NCBI GenBank assembly: GCA_934149165.1
Contig: CAKPDY010000001.1
Location: forward strand, 41,630-105,629
DNA from: an uncultured Clostridia bacterium
GTDB lineage: Bacteria > Bacillota > Clostridia > TANB77 > CAG-508
Direction: 5' to 3'
DNA length: 64,000 nucleotides
Under the pieces are notes generated by a model. That model worked only from the letters and a program-made list of their open reading frames with translations. It ran no database searches and was not told the origin of the DNA. Below, piece by piece: positions 55,838 to 64,000 of this stretch (positions within the stretch are counted from its first letter, which is position 1; the number at the start of each line of letters is the position of its first letter). The translations under genes and the position numbers were made by a program.

Positions 55838-56173
55838 TTAATTGTTTTCTTTAATGATTTTTTCTATTGAATCTTCCACCTGTTTTATTGAATTCAGCAG
55901 GTTTTCAAAAGACTCAAGCATTTCTTCTACACTACAGTCTGTCTGTTTTTTTACTTTGTCATTGTTTCTTCTCTGTCCTGGATGGGATTTATTTGGTGCT
56001 TCAAGATAATACAATCTAGTTGCAACATTATTGTTTTTTGCAACTTCCTCCAAATATTTGTATGTGGTTGTAATATGAATGCCATAGAATTCAGAAATCT
56101 CCTTGATTGATTTTCCATTTTCCCACATACTGTGAAAATTTTTAATCATTTCATTTACAGATTCAGTCTTCAT
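55838..56173 (-). CDS. Small HTH protein of the duplicated module (copy B)
   Basis: A 111-residue HTH protein, paralogue of the one at 54385-54711: WENGKSIKEISEFYGIHITT corresponds to that protein's HTH, and the C-terminal helix (EEMLESFENLLNSIKQVEDS) to its end. It is preceded by a perfect vegetative promoter. Unknown function. Confidence 0.72.
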   Translation of the reverse strand: MKTESVNEMIKNFHSMWENGKSIKEISEFYGIHITTTYKYLEEVAKNNNVATRLYYLEAPNKSHPGQRRNNDKVKKQTDCSVEEMLESFENLLNSIKQVEDSIEKIIKENN

Positions 56174-56262
56174 TTGAATTATCCTTTCTTAGCAGTTATT
56201 AAGTTTTGAATGTGCGTAGTTTTTGATATTTCTATCAATCCCCCTAATATCATAATAACATT

Positions 56263-56291
56263 ATTATAACATTTTTGTTATTTATTGTCAA
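56263..56291 (-). promoter_or_regulatory. Consensus promoter of module copy B
   Basis: TTGACA (56291-56286), 17 bases, TATAAT (56268-56263), minus strand. The -35 box overlaps the asnB stop codon. Confidence 0.82.
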
Positions 56292-58144
56292 CATAATTCG
56301 TGTACTTTAGCATTATCAACAAAATAAACCTTATACCAAACTAAGAAAATATAAATATTATATAATTTTCTACCATGATTTTCCACACCTGCATAATGAT
56401 CATCAAGCATTTTGTTAATTTTATCTTTATCAAAGAATTCACTTACCCAATCTTGCATAAATAACTCTTTAACTTTATTAAAATATTTTTCCTCTTTTAT
56501 CCACATAAAGAAAGGAACTGGAAATCCAAGTTTTCTTCTTTTAGCCCATTCTTCTGGGATTACTTCAGCTGCAACATCTCTGAAAACCTTTTTTGTTTCT
56601 CCATCTTTTATTAAATATTTACTAGGAATTTTTCTTGCAACATTCCATACTTCTTTATCTAAAAATGGAACTCTTAATTCAACAGAATTAGCCATACTCA
56701 TTTTATCTGCTTTTAAAAGCATATCTTTAGCAAGCCAAAAATGCATATTTATATACATCATTTGAGTAATCTCATCTTCATTTTTTACATCTTCATAATA
56801 TGGTTTTATAATATCTGCATATTTTACTCCATTTTCTTTTAATTCATCACATAAAATATCTTTTGTTTCATCATCATCCATAATAAAAGCATTTCCAATA
56901 AATCTTTCAGATAAAGGTCTATCATATTGACATATAATTCTTTTACCTTTGAATTTCTTTTTAGTTCTAGCTTTTTTTGCTAGTGCTTTTCTAAAAGCCA
57001 AAGGTAATTTGCAATATGCTTTAATCCATTTGCTAACATTAAGTTCATTATATCCACCATACATTTCATCTGCACCTTCACCTGAAAGTACAACCTTTAC
57101 CTTTTCTCTTGCTAATTTTGATAAAAAGTAAAGTGGAACTGTTGATAAATTGGCATGTGGTTCATCTGTGTGATATTGTACAAGTGGTAATGCATTAAAG
57201 AAATCATCACCTGTTAGTACTCTGTTATAATTATTTGTATTAAATATTTTTGATAAATCTTTTGCAAAATTTGATTCATCAAAACCTGTTTTATCAAACC
57301 CTACAGTAAATGTTTTATCTGGTTTTGCCATACTTACAATATATGAAGAATCAACACCACCTGATAAATATGAACCTACTTCAACATCACTTATTTGATG
57401 ACATTTTACTGAATCTTCCAATGATTCTTTTACTTGTTTTTTATAGTTTTCATATGTATCATCTTGTTTTAAATATTCAGCTTTGAAATATTGTTTTATT
57501 TCTATTTTTCCGTCTTTGTATTTAATGTAATTTCCTGGTTTTAGCCTAAATGTATTTTTAAAAAATGTTTCATCTAATACTGAATATTGGAATGTTAAAT
57601 AAGGTTTTAAAGCCTTTTTATTTACTTCTTTTACAAAATTTGGATGGTCTAAGAAACTTTTTATTTCAGAACCAAACATAAATGTTTTTTCATCTTTATA
57701 ATAATAGAATGGTTTAATTCCAAAATAGTCTCTAACACCAATCATTTCATTATTTTTTATATCATAAATTATGAAAGCAAACATTCCTCTTAATTTATTA
57801 AATAGTTCTTCTTTATATTCTTCATAACCATGGACTAAAACCTCTGTATCAGAATTTGTTTTGAATTCATGACCTTTAGTTTCTAATTCTTTTTTTATTT
57901 CTTGATAATTATAAATTTCCCCATTGAAAACTACAACTATTGATTTATCTTCATTAAACATTGGTTGTGTTCCACTTGCTAAATCTATTATTGATAATCT
58001 TCTATGACCTAATGCTATATTATCATCTATGTAATATCCTTCTTGGTCTGGACCTCTATGTATTATTCTATCTGCCATTAATTTTATTGTTTTTTGTTTT
58101 TCGTCTTTATTTAATTTATCTATAAACCCTACAAAACCACACAT
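56288..58144 (-). CDS. asnB: Asparagine synthetase (glutamine-hydrolysing)
   Basis: Converts aspartate to asparagine using glutamine and ATP. N-terminal class II amidotransferase domain with the catalytic Cys2 in MCGFVGFID, RRLSIIDLASGTQPM and NGEIYNY; synthetase domain with the pyrophosphate loop YLSGGVDSSY and VLSGEGADEMYGGY. 618 residues, normal. It starts with ATG 58144; the AT-rich upstream gap (58145-58330) shows only short direct repeats, no T-box. Confidence 0.96.
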   Translation of the reverse strand: MCGFVGFIDKLNKDEKQKTIKLMADRIIHRGPDQEGYYIDDNIALGHRRLSIIDLASGTQPMFNEDKSIVVVFNGEIYNYQEIKKELETKGHEFKTNSDTEVLVHGYEEYKEELFNKLRGMFAFIIYDIKNNEMIGVRDYFGIKPFYYYKDEKTFMFGSEIKSFLDHPNFVKEVNKKALKPYLTFQYSVLDETFFKNTFRLKPGNYIKYKDGKIEIKQYFKAEYLKQDDTYENYKKQVKESLEDSVKCHQISDVEVGSYLSGGVDSSYIVSMAKPDKTFTVGFDKTGFDESNFAKDLSKIFNTNNYNRVLTGDDFFNALPLVQYHTDEPHANLSTVPLYFLSKLAREKVKVVLSGEGADEMYGGYNELNVSKWIKAYCKLPLAFRKALAKKARTKKKFKGKRIICQYDRPLSERFIGNAFIMDDDETKDILCDELKENGVKYADIIKPYYEDVKNEDEITQMMYINMHFWLAKDMLLKADKMSMANSVELRVPFLDKEVWNVARKIPSKYLIKDGETKKVFRDVAAEVIPEEWAKRRKLGFPVPFFMWIKEEKYFNKVKELFMQDWVSEFFDKDKINKMLDDHYAGVENHGRKLYNIYIFLVWYKVYFVDNAKVHELC

Positions 58145-58330
58145 GATTTTTTCTTCCTTTCGTTTTTTATTATTGATTGCCTTTTATTTATTTTTTATTG
58201 CTATCTAAAATTTATTTCTAAACTATTATAGTTTATACTATTACTGTATTTTTATTTAAAATTTAGATTTAAGTTCTAAGTTTTAATTTTTAATTTTTAA
58301 GCTTTAATTTTTAAGCTTTCAGTTTTAACT

Positions 58331-58906
58331 TTAAATTCCTAAAATAGTATTTAATTCTTTTTCAGTTAAAGACAATTCTTTACTATTTTCAATATTATAT
58401 ACTTTTATATTTGGGAATTTTTCTTGTATTTCACTTGCCATTTTTAAATACTCGTGTTGTTGCTTTATGCTATTTTCTGCACTAAATTTGGCATAGGCAG
58501 GTTCAACCTTTCCCTCTCTTTTTAATCTTGTTTCATACAAACTTTCATCTTCTAAATACAAAGTTATATAATATATATCAAAATCTAATTTACTAAATTT
58601 TTCTACTAAATCATTATATACTTCTGTAAAAGAATAATCTTTTTTTCCTAATCTACAGTAATTTTCTTCTGAAAAGAAAGTTCTATCAAAAAGCAAATTA
58701 ATACTTAAATTTTCCATTTTTTCTATATATTCTAATAAGTCGTAATACATTTTTGTACTTTTTTCTAAACCTGTTATTGTAGAATCACTTACACCACTTA
58801 ATCTATATAAATTTGTATGTTTTAATGTATTTCTTATATAATCTGTTATTGTTGTTTTTCCTGCACCTTGCGCACCTTCTACTACTATTATTTTTGAATT
58901 TGCCAT
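58331..58906 (-). CDS. Deoxynucleoside/nucleotide kinase-like P-loop protein
   Basis: A 191-residue P-loop protein with Walker A VVEGAQGAGKTT near the N-terminus and a LLFDRTFFSEENY segment like the DRS-type motif of thymidylate and deoxynucleoside kinases. R-L-K-R-E-G-K may be the lid. The substrate cannot be fixed from sequence. I choose ATG 58906, nine bases after AGAGGT; the frame is open to an upstream ATG at 58975 with no SD. Confidence 0.75.
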   Translation of the reverse strand: MANSKIIVVEGAQGAGKTTITDYIRNTLKHTNLYRLSGVSDSTITGLEKSTKMYYDLLEYIEKMENLSINLLFDRTFFSEENYCRLGKKDYSFTEVYNDLVEKFSKLDFDIYYITLYLEDESLYETRLKREGKVEPAYAKFSAENSIKQQHEYLKMASEIQEKFPNIKVYNIENSKELSLTEKELNTILGI

Positions 58907-59008
58907 TTTTATTACCTCTTTCTTTTTTGATGTCAATTTACGAAATATAAAAAAATTTTCGTTTTCACATTTCATAGCCTATATGTTTATGTGAATTATA
59001 TCATATAT

Positions 59009-59043
59009 AAAAAAAAATGGAATAGAATTATTCCATTTTTTTT
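59009..59043. terminator. AT-rich hairpin terminator
   Basis: AAAAAAATGGAATA / TATTCCATTTTTTT inverted repeat between the kinase-like and HD genes; would end the minus-strand HD transcript or act on either strand. Confidence 0.75.
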
Positions 59044-59105
59044 ACAATCTTATTAAAGTTACTCTTGTATTGTATAATAAACTAAAATTCACGATTAAAT
59101 TATAA

Positions 59106-59753
59106 CTAATTTACCTTATTTAATTTATCATATATTTCATTTGATTTTTTAAAAAATTCTTCTTTATTATCAATTAATTTCTGTAATTTTTCCAAATACT
59201 CATTATATTTATTATCATCTACATAATACATATTTATTGCATATCCATTTTTTCCAAATTTTTCTATTGCATGTTCTAAATTTCTATTCAGTATTTGTTG
59301 TTTAGTATATTCTGGATGATGCTCTTTCTCATAAGATATACATCTTTCAAAATATTTATCAATATCCAAACATTTATCTGCAGAAGCTAAAATTCTTCCA
59401 TATATGCTTCTTGGAATTTTTCCTTTTGATGACCTATGGTCCTCTATAGCTTGTTTTATTATTTCTTTCTCATCTTTGCTAAAAAACTTATCCAAATTTT
59501 TATCTTCCATCATCATGTTTGCAGAAACAATTTCATGATTTTTTCTATCTATATGGTCACCTATATCATGAAATGTTACAGCTGTATATAAAATATTGTA
59601 ATTTAATCCAGGATATAATTCAGAAATCTCTGTTGCACGTTTTACAACCATTTCTATATGCTCAGCTCCATGAGCTTTGCCATTTAATTTATATACTGGT
59701 ATAATTTTATTTTTAATATATTTTACTAATTCTTTATTAACATATTTTTCCAT
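59106..59753 (-). CDS. HD-domain phosphohydrolase
   Basis: A 215-residue HD-superfamily protein: histidine in KAHGAEHIE (about 29), the HD pair in VTFHDIGDH (about 60), a further AIEDHRSSKG, and D in ASADKCLDID. All metal ligands seem present. Substrate unknown (nucleotide or cyclic nucleotide). Located between the kinase-like gene and helD. Confidence 0.82.
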   Translation of the reverse strand: MEKYVNKELVKYIKNKIIPVYKLNGKAHGAEHIEMVVKRATEISELYPGLNYNILYTAVTFHDIGDHIDRKNHEIVSANMMMEDKNLDKFFSKDEKEIIKQAIEDHRSSKGKIPRSIYGRILASADKCLDIDKYFERCISYEKEHHPEYTKQQILNRNLEHAIEKFGKNGYAINMYYVDDNKYNEYLEKLQKLIDNKEEFFKKSNEIYDKLNKVN

Positions 59754-59831
59754 ACTAAAACCTATTCCTTTCTTTGTTCAATTAAAAGAAAGCTCACATT
59801 TAGTTTAAAGCTATCTATTTACACATTTTTC

Positions 59832-62177
59832 CTATAAACTTAAACTTTCAATTGAACATTCTCCTTTATAAAACACATCTAACTTACTCATTGCTCTAGT
59901 AATACTAACATATAAAAGCTTAATATCTAAACTACTATTTCCATACTTTTCTTTACTTACATTAGAAAGTAATACACAATCAAACTCAAGCCCCTTAGCC
60001 AAGTATGAAGGTACAATAGAAATTCCAGAATTATATTCTGAATCTTTACCCCTAATTAGCTTAATATCTTTTCTTATTGTTCGTAATTTCTTTTCTAAAT
60101 TTTCACACTCAGCCATGTCTTTTCCAATAATTGCAATTGATTTATCCCCCTGTTTTATATATGTATTAATTCTATCATTTATATTTTTTATTAATTCTTC
60201 TTTATTTTCAACTTTTTTAATATTTATTGAATTTTTTCTATCAATAACAGGTTCTCCTAATACAATATATTCTTTTTCATATTCTGGCAATTTACTTATT
60301 ACATTATTTGCTACATCCATAATTTCTTTTGTGGTTCTATATGTTTTTTGTAATGTTGTATATACTGTTTTTACATCTTTAAATTCTGTATCTATAAACT
60401 TTTTCCAATTTTCTATTCCTCTATAATAATGAACTCCTTGCGCAATATCTCCAAGTATTGTCATGGAATTACTATTTATAAGAGTTTTTAAAACATCAAA
60501 TTGAAATTCTCCATAATCTTGTGCTTCGTCAATTACAACATGTTTAATTTTACACTTTTCTTTTACTCCAAATAATTGTATTTGAATATACATTATTGGT
60601 GCTAAATCTTCAAATGAAACTTCATTTTTATTTAAGTTATTTAATGTATTTGCTTTAAGATATTTTAAAACTTCATTTTCGTTTTCCAAATAATTTTGTA
60701 TGAATTCTTTATAATATTGTATACAATCTTTTTTTGGAATCTTACTTATATAATTTTTAATAATTTTTTTATGCTCTTTTTCTAATATTTTAATAATTTT
60801 ATCATATTTATCATATAATTCTATTCTATTTTTACCAGTCAAATTTGCTATTTTTTGTGTACGCTCTTTTTTCAAATTTTCTATAATTTCTGGTGTTTTC
60901 TTTTTCAATTCCGCTGCTAGATTTTTTTCAATTTCTTTTATTCTTGTTGTGAAATTGTACATTTTATATGTATTTTTAAACAAATTATTTATTTCTTCAT
61001 ATTTCATAATTGTGGTTTTTACATTATTAGAACTAATATCATCATAATTGGTATTATCATGTTTTGAGTCACTACAGTTTATTTTATCATTTTTATTTTC
61101 TGTTTTATGTAAGTTATTGTACAAATTTATCTCATTGTTATCATAAATTATATTGATTTCCAAATCTTGTTTTGGAATATATGAATCTTCTACTATTTTC
61201 AGATAATCATCAACCATCTTTTTAAACTCAATCGAAGATTTTAATTTAGCCTCTTGTATCATAATATCTGTTTCAACATCATTAATTTCATTAAAATCTT
61301 TATTAACAATAATTACAAGTTTTTCATTATTATCAGATATTTTTAATTTTTTTCCTATTACATCATAAGCAAAATCTTCAAAAGTTGTTTGTTTTACATC
61401 ATTAACTCCTAAGTCTGGAAGAATGTTTGATATATAATTTAAGAAAAATTTTGTTGGTGCAATTATCATAAATTCTTCTGGTTTGAACTCTTTTTCATAG
61501 TTGTATATTAAATATGCAATTCTATGTAAAGCTATTGTTGTTTTTCCACTTCCTGCTACTCCCTGAACGATTAATGGCTGATTAATATCAGCTCTAATTA
61601 TTTTGTTTTGTTCATCTTGGATTGTTGCAACAATATTTTTTAATCTATCATCAGCCTTTTCCTCTAGTGCATTTTGCAATAACTCATCATTTCCTGTAAC
61701 ATTTATATTTACATACTTTTTTAATTCTTGATTCTCAATTATATATTGTCTTTTTAAAAATATTTCACCTTTTATTTTTTCTCCTAAACATTCATATTCA
61801 GCTTTTCCAACCCTTCCCTCATAATATAAATTTGAAATTGGAGCTCTCCAGTCTACTATTATTGGATATGCTGTTTTATTATCTAATAATGATATTTTTC
61901 CTATATATAGTTTTTCTAAGTTTTTTCCGTTCTCTTTAAAATCCATTCTAGCAAAATATGGTTTATTTTTTATTGATTTTATATTTTCCAATTTATGTAA
62001 TTGTGATGCTACAAATTGTACTTGTGCTATGTTTTCTAAATCATAATTCATATCTGTGCCACTAAGATATTGTTCTAAGTTATTTTCTTCTTCATTTATT
62101 TTTTTAACAATATCTTTTAATTTTTCTTTTTCCTGTTTTAATATTTCCTTATCCACTTTTTTCGTTTTCCTTTCCAT
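59832..62177 (-). CDS. HelD-like UvrD/Rep-family helicase
   Basis: A 781-residue superfamily-1 ATPase of the HelD type, which releases stalled RNA polymerase. An N-terminal coiled-coil arm (about 1-60) precedes Walker A QGVAGSGKTTIALHRIAYL; motif II is VIDEAQDYGEFQF, followed by GDIAQGVHYYRG, TLQKTYRTT and the C-terminal motif VSITRAMSKLDVF. The large middle insertion (about 340-530) is Asn/Lys/Glu-rich. Length and the N-terminal arm favour HelD over UvrD, PcrA or Rep. ATG 62177. Confidence 0.85.
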   Translation of the reverse strand: MERKTKKVDKEILKQEKEKLKDIVKKINEEENNLEQYLSGTDMNYDLENIAQVQFVASQLHKLENIKSIKNKPYFARMDFKENGKNLEKLYIGKISLLDNKTAYPIIVDWRAPISNLYYEGRVGKAEYECLGEKIKGEIFLKRQYIIENQELKKYVNINVTGNDELLQNALEEKADDRLKNIVATIQDEQNKIIRADINQPLIVQGVAGSGKTTIALHRIAYLIYNYEKEFKPEEFMIIAPTKFFLNYISNILPDLGVNDVKQTTFEDFAYDVIGKKLKISDNNEKLVIIVNKDFNEINDVETDIMIQEAKLKSSIEFKKMVDDYLKIVEDSYIPKQDLEINIIYDNNEINLYNNLHKTENKNDKINCSDSKHDNTNYDDISSNNVKTTIMKYEEINNLFKNTYKMYNFTTRIKEIEKNLAAELKKKTPEIIENLKKERTQKIANLTGKNRIELYDKYDKIIKILEKEHKKIIKNYISKIPKKDCIQYYKEFIQNYLENENEVLKYLKANTLNNLNKNEVSFEDLAPIMYIQIQLFGVKEKCKIKHVVIDEAQDYGEFQFDVLKTLINSNSMTILGDIAQGVHYYRGIENWKKFIDTEFKDVKTVYTTLQKTYRTTKEIMDVANNVISKLPEYEKEYIVLGEPVIDRKNSINIKKVENKEELIKNINDRINTYIKQGDKSIAIIGKDMAECENLEKKLRTIRKDIKLIRGKDSEYNSGISIVPSYLAKGLEFDCVLLSNVSKEKYGNSSLDIKLLYVSITRAMSKLDVFYKGECSIESLSL

Positions 62178-62257
62178 TAATTATTAGAAATAAATTTGCA
62201 AAAAAGCATCTCCCCTTTCTAAAAAAATTGACCAATCTCCATTAGCCTTTTGGACGA

Positions 62258-62292
62258 CAAAAAACCAAATATGTGTTATACATATTTGGCAT
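62258..62292 (-). terminator. Terminator after the 5S-like sequence
   Basis: Stem CCAAATATGT / ACATATTTGG followed by TTTTTTG on the minus strand, between the 5S-like sequence and helD. Confidence 0.78.
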
Positions 62293-62332
62293 TTATATGA
62301 TACTTTTTTTGTTTTCCTAATTAAAGTTTTTA

Positions 62333-62455
62333 CTCTGGCATTTTGCAATATTTGCTGATTTTTATAGGTTTAATAATCATCATATAAATACTGAAAAATA
62401 GAGTTTGACTACTGTGTTCGGAATGGTAACAGGTATCTCTCTATAATTGGTGTTT
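62333..62455 (-). other. Decayed 5S rRNA-like sequence
   Basis: In the 382-base gap between helD and the DUF218-like gene, the minus strand holds ACCTGTTACCATTCCGAACA and CAGTAGTCAAACTC, the helix II/III core of 5S rRNA. The end TGCCAGAG lies about 120 bases from the start, the 5S length. The helix IV/V region and the 5' strand of helix I are AT-rich and do not match. No 16S, 23S or tRNA gene is beside it. It looks like a degenerate 5S copy; a divergent functional 5S is less likely. Confidence 0.65.
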
Positions 62456-62559
62456 ATATTATCATAATTTTTTATAGTTTGCAATAGTTTTATGTTAACA
62501 AAACTTAATAAGTTTTATTTTTTCTTTCATTTATTCTTGCTTTACCATTAAATCACACA

Positions 62560-63570
62560 TTAAATTTCCCTTTCCATATTCTCATGTTCAACTTTTCTAA
62601 TTTCAATTGTAGGGCACTTTTTATCAACTTTTTTTGCATTTATAAATTTAGAAATATCAATATCATCAACATCATCATAATCTCTCATTTTTTTAACTTC
62701 AGTTTTAAGCATAGTTCTAAATTCTTTTATATCATTATAACTAACTTGTACATTTTTTCCATATTCAGCTGGTTCAGCATATAACTTAATTTTTTCCAGT
62801 TTTTCTGCAATTTGTTTATCTTCCTCATTACCATTTTTTAATTGATTTATTTTATTTTTCATAGATTTTTTTATAGTTAAATATGCTCTTGATAAATACT
62901 GCCATTCATTGAAAACAACCATATTATCAATATCTAAATCTTTATTTGCTTTTAATCTACTTTCAATAATTCCAATACAATTATTTGCATTTTCATTTGT
63001 ATATTCAGATTGAGTTTCAAGTATTACATCTTTTTTATTAATTCTGCTATAATCCTCATTTTCATTATGTTTACATGAATTTAAAATCCATGCCATCAGC
63101 TCTGCTTCTGTCATTTGCATAATTCTTTTATTCAATATTCCATTTTTATATTCTGGAGTGAAGCTTGAAATTGCATCTTGAATTTGTTTATCATTTAATT
63201 TTAACTTTTCTCTTTTTATACAATCTTTTAATAACTCATCTTCAAGCTCTGGATAACAATGTAATATTAACTCTGTACTAGCAGTTTTTGCCCTTTTCCA
63301 ACCTTTACCTCCACATAACATTATTTTATATGGATTATATCCACTTTTAAATAATTCATAAAACTTTGTTAATCTTCTTTTTATTGGTTTTACTGTTGCA
63401 CCTAATATAATTGCTATACTTTTATCTTTATTGTTTTCATCTTTTGGTACTTTATTTATTGGATATTCTAAATTTAGTATTGGTCCAAATACTATATTAA
63501 ACAATTGCTTATCGTCTAAATTGTTTATTTCCTCGTCTGTTAGACTTTTTAACATTTTTTTATTATCCAT
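62560..63570 (-). CDS. DUF218/YdcF-like protein
   Basis: A 336-residue protein. The DUF218 blocks are visible: SIAIILGATV (about 51-60), KIMLCGGKGW (about 83-92), and late ETQSEYTNENANNC (about 190) where the family has E-x-S-x-x-T-x-E-N. An insertion of about 80 residues separates the second and third blocks. No membrane helix or signal peptide is seen, so it should be cytoplasmic. Function of the family is poorly known (related to vancomycin-resistance SanA and YdcF). Confidence 0.75.
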   Translation of the reverse strand: MDNKKMLKSLTDEEINNLDDKQLFNIVFGPILNLEYPINKVPKDENNKDKSIAIILGATVKPIKRRLTKFYELFKSGYNPYKIMLCGGKGWKRAKTASTELILHCYPELEDELLKDCIKREKLKLNDKQIQDAISSFTPEYKNGILNKRIMQMTEAELMAWILNSCKHNENEDYSRINKKDVILETQSEYTNENANNCIGIIESRLKANKDLDIDNMVVFNEWQYLSRAYLTIKKSMKNKINQLKNGNEEDKQIAEKLEKIKLYAEPAEYGKNVQVSYNDIKEFRTMLKTEVKKMRDYDDVDDIDISKFINAKKVDKKCPTIEIRKVEHENMEREI

Positions 63571-63730
63571 AAAATCCTCCTAATATGTTTTATCTTATTG
63601 TACATGTAGTATATCACATTTTTTTATAAATGTGCGATAATTTAAAAAATTATCTGTTGAATAAATCAGACTTATGTTAATTAAGTATAAAAAGTAAAAC
63701 ATATCTATTTCCTATTATTCAAAAAAACAA

Positions 63731-63770
63731 CCCCAAATCATATTCAATAACATACATATGGTTTGGAGCT
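63731..63770 (-). terminator. Hairpin in the right-end gap, probable terminator of the next gene
   Basis: CCAAATCATAT / ATATGGTTTGG hairpin (one mismatch), followed by TTGTTTTTTTG on the minus strand. The remaining gap, 63571-63895, shows no other feature. Confidence 0.65.
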
Positions 63771-63895
63771 AATTATACTTTTCTTATTAATATACTATTC
63801 AATATTATTAAATTTTATTATATCCATTGTTTCTTTTCTTCTATAATTAATTTTTATTTTTCATATATTACAATTGTTTTTTTCTATTTCAATTC

Positions 63896-64000
63896 TTATT
63901 TTAATTCTTCAATTTCTTCTTTGGTCAACTCAGTTAAATCCATTATTTCTTTTATATTAAATCCTTGTTGTAGCATTTTTTTTGCTATTTTTTTCTTACT
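63896..64000 (-). CDS. C-terminal end of an Rpn-family nuclease/transposase-like protein (cut by the window edge)
   Basis: Thirty-four residues ending at TAA 63896-63898. The end KKMLQQGFNIKEIMDLTEL followed by TKEEIEEL is the typical tail of Rpn (PD-(D/E)XK, transposase_31) proteins, with the I-x-x-I-T-x-L-x-x-E-E-I pattern. The catalytic domain lies outside the window, so the identification is tentative. Confidence 0.6.
   Translation of the reverse strand, partial: SKKKIAKKMLQQGFNIKEIMDLTELTKEEIEELK

Noticed and set aside
58145..58330. T-box or riboswitch upstream of asnB
   Set aside because: The leader is pure AT-rich sequence with short direct repeats; no T-box sequence, specifier stem or terminator/antiterminator pair is visible.
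1..64000. CRISPR array, complete rRNA operon, tRNA genes, insertion sequences with transposase
   Set aside because: None seen by eye on either strand; only a decayed 5S-like sequence and the tail of an Rpn-type gene at the right edge.

Overview
The window reads as chromosomal DNA of a very low-GC, spore-forming Firmicute, most likely a Clostridia member. Supporting points are strong AGGAGG-type ribosome binding sites with frequent TTG and GTG starts, SpoIIP and WhiA, CIRCE-controlled heat-shock genes, an Rrf2-NifS-IscU cluster, a clostridial-type 6S RNA, and almost exclusive use of AT-rich codons. Nearly all of it is conserved housekeeping sequence, with a small accessory stretch around 46-56 kb.

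Layout: 0-13 kb (minus strand) holds partial pgi, spoIIP, a metallo-beta-lactamase-fold hydrolase, relA/spoT, recJ, mutS, miaB and lepA. 13-17 kb (plus) holds tsaE, tsaB, rimI and a Lon-family protease. 17-28.5 kb (minus) holds a zinc-ribbon protein, efp, pyk, the hrcA-grpE-dnaK-dnaJ operon behind two CIRCE-type operators, hemW, whiA and a divergent RelA/SpoT-like protein. 28.6-29.7 kb (plus) holds 6S RNA and prmC. 29.8-46 kb (minus) holds lysS, an NRPS relic, iscU, nifS and rrf2 with a good promoter and operator, a GT8/acyltransferase cluster, then truB, nrnA, rbfA, infB, ylxQ, ylxR, nusA and rimP. 46-56 kb holds a leucine-rich-repeat protein, a membrane-anchored protein, a double-HTH regulator, mutS2, and two paralogous HTH plus coiled-coil gene pairs. 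56-64 kb (minus) holds asnB, a nucleoside-kinase-like protein, an HD hydrolase, a HelD-like helicase, a decayed 5S rRNA-like sequence, a DUF218-like protein and the end of an Rpn-type nuclease gene.

Main discovery: six genes (spoIIP, hemW, nifS, ylxQ, mutS2 and the HTH regulator) are each split by the same event, one extra C directly before a GGN glycine codon. In all six the extra base creates an in-frame CGG codon in the upstream frame. Skipping that C (a +1 shift at CGG) restores one continuous protein, and in the five recognised families it restores the family sequence. Reading both strands by eye I found no other in-frame CGG in the window's genes except one, near the start of the leucine-rich-repeat gene. 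If the extra C were a random sequencing or assembly error, it should fall in any of the three frames; six of six in the CGG frame has a chance of about 1 in 729. My interpretation is that CGG is a hungry or unassigned codon in this organism and that ribosomes pass it by +1 frameshifting onto the overlapping Gly codon, so that C insertions before GGN are tolerated across the genome. I know of no description of this in bacteria, but I could not search for one.
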